From Actinomycetes bacterium (GTDB lineage: Bacteria; Actinomycetota; Actinomycetes; Mycobacteriales; Micromonosporaceae), in the NCBI GenBank assembly GCA_023437285.1, contig JAEZGP010000625.1, positions 1 through 8,288 on the forward strand: DNA of 8,288 bases, written 5' to 3'. How positions within the stretch are numbered: the first letter of the stretch is position 1; every line of letters begins with the position of its first letter. Below are positions 5,085-8,288 of the stretch, piece after piece. Position numbers and translations under genes: made by a program. The notes under the pieces are model-generated. The model saw only the letters and a program-made list of their open reading frames with translations. It did no database searches and had not been told where the DNA came from.

Positions 5085-8000
5085 GTGGGCAACAGCAACG
5101 TCGAGGACATCTACGAACTCTCGCCGCTCCAGCAGGGCATGCTGTTGCACAGCGCGCACGATGGCGCGACCGACATGTACCTCAGCCAGCAGACCTACCT
5201 GGCCGAGGGGAGCCTGGACCCGGAGATCCTCATCGCGGCGTGGGAGGCCGCCGTGCGTGCGCATCCGGCGATGCGGACATCGTTTCACTGGGAGGGCCTC
5301 GACCGGCCGCTGCAGGTAGTCCACCGGGAGCTGCCGCTGCCGGTGAGCCACCACGACTGGTCCGACGTGGACAGCGAGCAGGTGTCGAAGCGTCTTGAAC
5401 AGCTACGGGTCGACGACCGCGCGACCGGCTTCAACCTGGCCGTCGCACCGCTACAGCGGCTCAACATCGTCCGGCTCGGCACCGACGCGCACTGCCTCGT
5501 GTGGACCTATCACCACCTGCTGATGGACGGCTGGTCCGTACCGATCTTCATGGCGGAGGTGCTCGCCCACTACCGCCGGCTGGCCATGGGCACGCCACCC
5601 CCACCGCCGGCGCCGCCGTTTCGCGACTACATCGCCTGGCTGCAGCGCCAGGACCCGGCGGCGACGAAGAGCTTCTGGACGCAGAACCTGGCCGGCCTCA
5701 AGCCGAGCCACCTCGCCCCGTTGCGGCCCTGGGATCCGCAGCGCGGCACCGGCCCGGTGGACCGGCGGTTCGTGAACCTTCCCGAGTCGGTCGGCAGCGG
5801 GCTGCGGCAGGCGGCCGTTCGCCACCGTGTCACGTTCGGCACCCTGGTCCAGGCCGCCTGGGCGATCGTGCTGGGCCGCTACACAGGAGGTTCCGAGGTC
5901 ACGTTCGGCTGTGCCAGCTCGGGCCGGCCGCCGGAACTGCCCCAGGTCGACCGCATGGTGGGGATGTTCGCCAACACGCTGCCCGTACGGGTCGCCCTGC
6001 CCACTGACGGTGATCTCGGCACGTGGCTGCGGCACATGCAGGGCGAGTACGCGCGGATGCGCCAGTACGAGTACACCCCGCTGGCCGACGTCAAACGCTG
6101 GGCCGGTGCCCCGGGTCAGCAACTGTTCCAGAGCCTGCTCGTGCTGGAGACCTACACGTTCGCCGCCGAGACCGGTGGTTCGGGGGCCCGGCTGGCCATC
6201 CGCCGGGAGAACCTGTACGACAAGATCAGCTTTCCGTTGACCCTCACGGCGGCACCGGGTCCGGTGCCGGAACTGCAACTGCTGATCCACCGCGAGCGGT
6301 TCGACCCCGGCTTCATCGACGACGTCCTGGCCCGACTGGACGCCACCTTCCTGGCGTTGGTGACGGCCGAGCGGATCGGCCCCGTTGTCGCGGCCGCCGG
6401 CCCCCTGGCCGCCGACCCGGACAGCGCCGCGCCGGCCGTCGACCCGGTGACCGAACACCCGCCGACGCCGCCGGCCGCGCCGTCGACCGCGCGTGAGGAC
6501 GCCATCGCGGAGATCTACCGCGACATTCTCGGCCTGACGGAGGTCGACGTCACCGCGAGCTTCTTCGAGCTGGGCGGCGACTCCTTCGACGCCGTACGCG
6601 CCATCGGTCGCATCGACGGCGCGAGCCTCGGCCTGCTGGCCGCCCACCCGAGCGTGCGTGCCCTGGCCAGCGCACTCGACAGCGACCCGGCCGACGAGAC
6701 GGACGACGGGCTGGACGGCGAGATCGCCGAGCTGGAGCGGCAACTGTCCGCGAAGCGAGCCGAGCGGGCCCACCGCGCGGCGCCCCACCAGCTGGTGCCG
6801 GTCCCCCGCGAGGATGCGATGGTCTGTGCCCGCCAGCAGGAGGCCCTGTGGTTCATGAACCAGCTGGAGCCGGCCTCGACGAGCTACCACATCCCCTTCG
6901 CGCTGCGGCTGCGCGGGCCGCTGGACGTGGCCGCCCTGGAGCGGGCCCTGCACGGCCTCGTTGTGCGACACGAGGCGCTGCGGACGCGGTTCGTCTCCCA
7001 CGGCGGCCTGCCGCGCCAGGTGATCGATCCGCCGCCCGCGACGCCCCGGCCGCTGCCGGTGACGCGGTTGCGCGCCGCGCAGGTCGTGCGGTGGGCGACG
7101 GACGAGTGTGACCGCCCCTTCGATCTCGCCGCCGGCCCCGTCTTCCGGGCCGCGCTGGCCCGCACGGCCCGCGACGACCACGCGCTGGTCGCGGTGTTCC
7201 ACCACATCGTCGCGGACGGCTGGTCGACGCAGGTCCTGGCCGGCGAACTGGCCGAGCTGTACGCGGCGGAGGTCGCCGGGCGGGAAGCCGGGCTCGCGCC
7301 GCTCGACCTCCAGCCGGCCGATCACGCGGTGTGGCAACGTCATTGGCTGGCCAGCGCGCAGGGCCAGCGCCAGCTCGACTACTGGCGCGACACCCTGGCC
7401 GACGCGGCCACCGTGGACTTCCCCGCCGACCGGCCCCGGCCCGCCCAGCCCACCTTCCGCGGCGCGACCATCGGGCGGCGGATCCCGCTGGACGTGGCCG
7501 CCGCGGCCCGCGACTTCGCGCGCGAGAACCGGGTGTCCCTGCTGGCCGTGCTCCAGGCCACGCTGCTGACGGTCCTACACCGCTACACCGGACAACGTGA
7601 CCTGCCCATCGGGTCGCTCTTCTCGGGACGTAGCCGGCCGGAGATCGAGCCGCTGGTGGGCTTCCTCGGCAACACGGTCGTGCTGCGCACGCCGCTGCAC
7701 GGCGACCCGACCTTCGCCGACCTGACCAGGCAGTGCCACAGTACGGTTCTCGGCGCCACGACGCACCAGGACGTGCCGTTCAGCGTGGTCGTCGAGGCGC
7801 TGCGGCCCGACCGGATGGCCGGCCGCATCCCGCTGTTCCAGGTCGGGCTCACCCTGCTCCCCCGGGGCATCAGCGGGGTCACCCTGCCGCTTCCCAATCT
7901 CGCCGTCCGACCGATCGACGTGCCGGAGCGCTACGCCGCCTTCGACATCTCGGTGGACCTCGCCGACACCGCCGACGGCCGCCTCGACGTGTCCGTCGAG

Positions 8001-8288
8001 TACGCCACGGACCTCTTCGACGCCGACCGGATGCACCGCTTCATCGACCACTACGCCACGGCCCTGGGCGAGTGCCTGCGTTCCCCCGACGGGCTCGTCA
8101 GCGAGATCAATATCCTGACCCCCGCCGAACGCGACCAGCTCCAGCACGGCTTCGAGCCGCGAGGGCGGCTGCGCGGCCTGCGGCGGCGCGTACGCGCGGC
8201 GGCCCGCCGGCTGGGTTCCGGCCGGGCGATCCGGGCCGACGCGGCGCACCTGCTCGTCGCGGCCGCGGCGGCGCGTACCCCCGGAGCC
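5085..8288 (+). CDS. NRPS: condensation - carrier - condensation - (adenylation onset?), 3' partial
   Basis: Open to the end of the window (1068 residues visible). GTG 5085 is chosen for its AGGGGG site and because NVEDIYELSPLQQGML is a typical protein start; in-frame ATGs at 5064 and 5040 are alternatives. C domain 1, residues ~6-435: LSPLQQGMLLHS (C1), HHLLMDGWS (C3, His143-His144, Asp148), FRDYIAWLQ, GMFANTLPVRV. Its style matches the class I know as DCL, which accepts a D-residue donor. A Pro/Ala linker follows, then a carrier domain (~469-532), FFELGGDSFDAVRAIGRI with Ser500 (6582-6584). That carrier is unusually short after the Ser. Residues ~541-563 look like a short charged helix or coiled coil. 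C domain 2, ~577-1005: RQQEALWFMNQL, RHEALRT, HHIVADGWS (His706-His707, Asp711), HQDVPF and PLFQV, a normal LCL-like set. After LTPAER (1012-1016) comes an Arg-rich linker, then LLVAAAAARTPGA, resembling the first residues of an A domain. The internal carrier has no A domain before it, so it must be loaded in trans. Confidence 0.93.
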   Translation, partial: MGNSNVEDIYELSPLQQGMLLHSAHDGATDMYLSQQTYLAEGSLDPEILIAAWEAAVRAHPAMRTSFHWEGLDRPLQVVHRELPLPVSHHDWSDVDSEQVSKRLEQLRVDDRATGFNLAVAPLQRLNIVRLGTDAHCLVWTYHHLLMDGWSVPIFMAEVLAHYRRLAMGTPPPPPAPPFRDYIAWLQRQDPAATKSFWTQNLAGLKPSHLAPLRPWDPQRGTGPVDRRFVNLPESVGSGLRQAAVRHRVTFGTLVQAAWAIVLGRYTGGSEVTFGCASSGRPPELPQVDRMVGMFANTLPVRVALPTDGDLGTWLRHMQGEYARMRQYEYTPLADVKRWAGAPGQQLFQSLLVLETYTFAAETGGSGARLAIRRENLYDKISFPLTLTAAPGPVPELQLLIHRERFDPGFIDDVLARLDATFLALVTAERIGPVVAAAGPLAADPDSAAPAVDPVTEHPPTPPAAPSTAREDAIAEIYRDILGLTEVDVTASFFELGGDSFDAVRAIGRIDGASLGLLAAHPSVRALASALDSDPADETDDGLDGEIAELERQLSAKRAERAHRAAPHQLVPVPREDAMVCARQQEALWFMNQLEPASTSYHIPFALRLRGPLDVAALERALHGLVVRHEALRTRFVSHGGLPRQVIDPPPATPRPLPVTRLRAAQVVRWATDECDRPFDLAAGPVFRAALARTARDDHALVAVFHHIVADGWSTQVLAGELAELYAAEVAGREAGLAPLDLQPADHAVWQRHWLASAQGQRQLDYWRDTLADAATVDFPADRPRPAQPTFRGATIGRRIPLDVAAAARDFARENRVSLLAVLQATLLTVLHRYTGQRDLPIGSLFSGRSRPEIEPLVGFLGNTVVLRTPLHGDPTFADLTRQCHSTVLGATTHQDVPFSVVVEALRPDRMAGRIPLFQVGLTLLPRGISGVTLPLPNLAVRPIDVPERYAAFDISVDLADTADGRLDVSVEYATDLFDADRMHRFIDHYATALGECLRSPDGLVSEINILTPAERDQLQHGFEPRGRLRGLRRRVRAAARRLGSGRAIRADAAHLLVAAAAARTPGA

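Noticed and set aside
5085..6400. Epimerization domain instead of a condensation domain at the start of the large protein
   Set aside because: E domains also have HHxxxDG, but this one has LSPLQQGML rather than the LTPIQxWF start and lacks a GHGRE-like motif, so condensation is the better call.
5451..7343. 630-codon minus-strand frame
   Set aside because: It is antisense to two domains of the large synthetase and has no domain signature.
1..8288. tRNA, rRNA, CRISPR, insertion sequences, attachment sites
   Set aside because: No repeat-spacer pattern, transposase motif, terminal inverted repeat or tRNA-like fold was seen; coding sequence of one style fills the window.

Overview
This is a very GC-rich stretch (clearly above 65% G+C by eye) with strong third-position G/C bias. 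It looks like actinomycete DNA (Streptomyces, Micromonospora or Actinoplanes type). It is an interior piece of a nonribosomal peptide synthetase (NRPS) gene cluster and has no ordinary housekeeping gene. Both ends cut through synthetase genes.

Layout: (1) <1-1689, plus strand: the 3' end of a synthetase ending in carrier protein-condensation (C). (2) 1656-2423, minus strand: a stand-alone alpha/beta-hydrolase thioesterase of the type II (editing) family with Cys where the nucleophilic Ser should be. It overlaps gene 1 tail to tail. (3) 2424-2546: a 123-bp divergent promoter region. (4) 2547-4172, plus: a free-standing carrier-C didomain protein. (5) 4187-4996, plus: a second type II thioesterase with a normal Ser, 14 bp downstream and probably in one operon with gene 3. 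(6) 4997-5084: a short intergenic region. (7) 5085->8288, plus: a large synthetase, C-carrier-C and then probably the first residues of an adenylation (A) domain as the window ends. Genes fill almost everything; no gene-free stretch exceeds 300 bases.

Together the window holds four condensation domains, three carrier domains and two thioesterases, but no adenylation domain apart from a possible first few residues at the right edge. The carrier of gene 3 and the carrier inside gene 5 therefore have no cis A domain and are probably loaded in trans by A domains encoded elsewhere. The carrier and C domain at the end of gene 1 look like those that follow fatty-acyl or polyketide loading units, which suggests an N-acylated or hybrid peptide. 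I infer a dissociated, non-collinear assembly line with trans-loaded carriers and two dissimilar thioesterases for editing or for a dedicated release/transfer step. The product cannot be named from this window.
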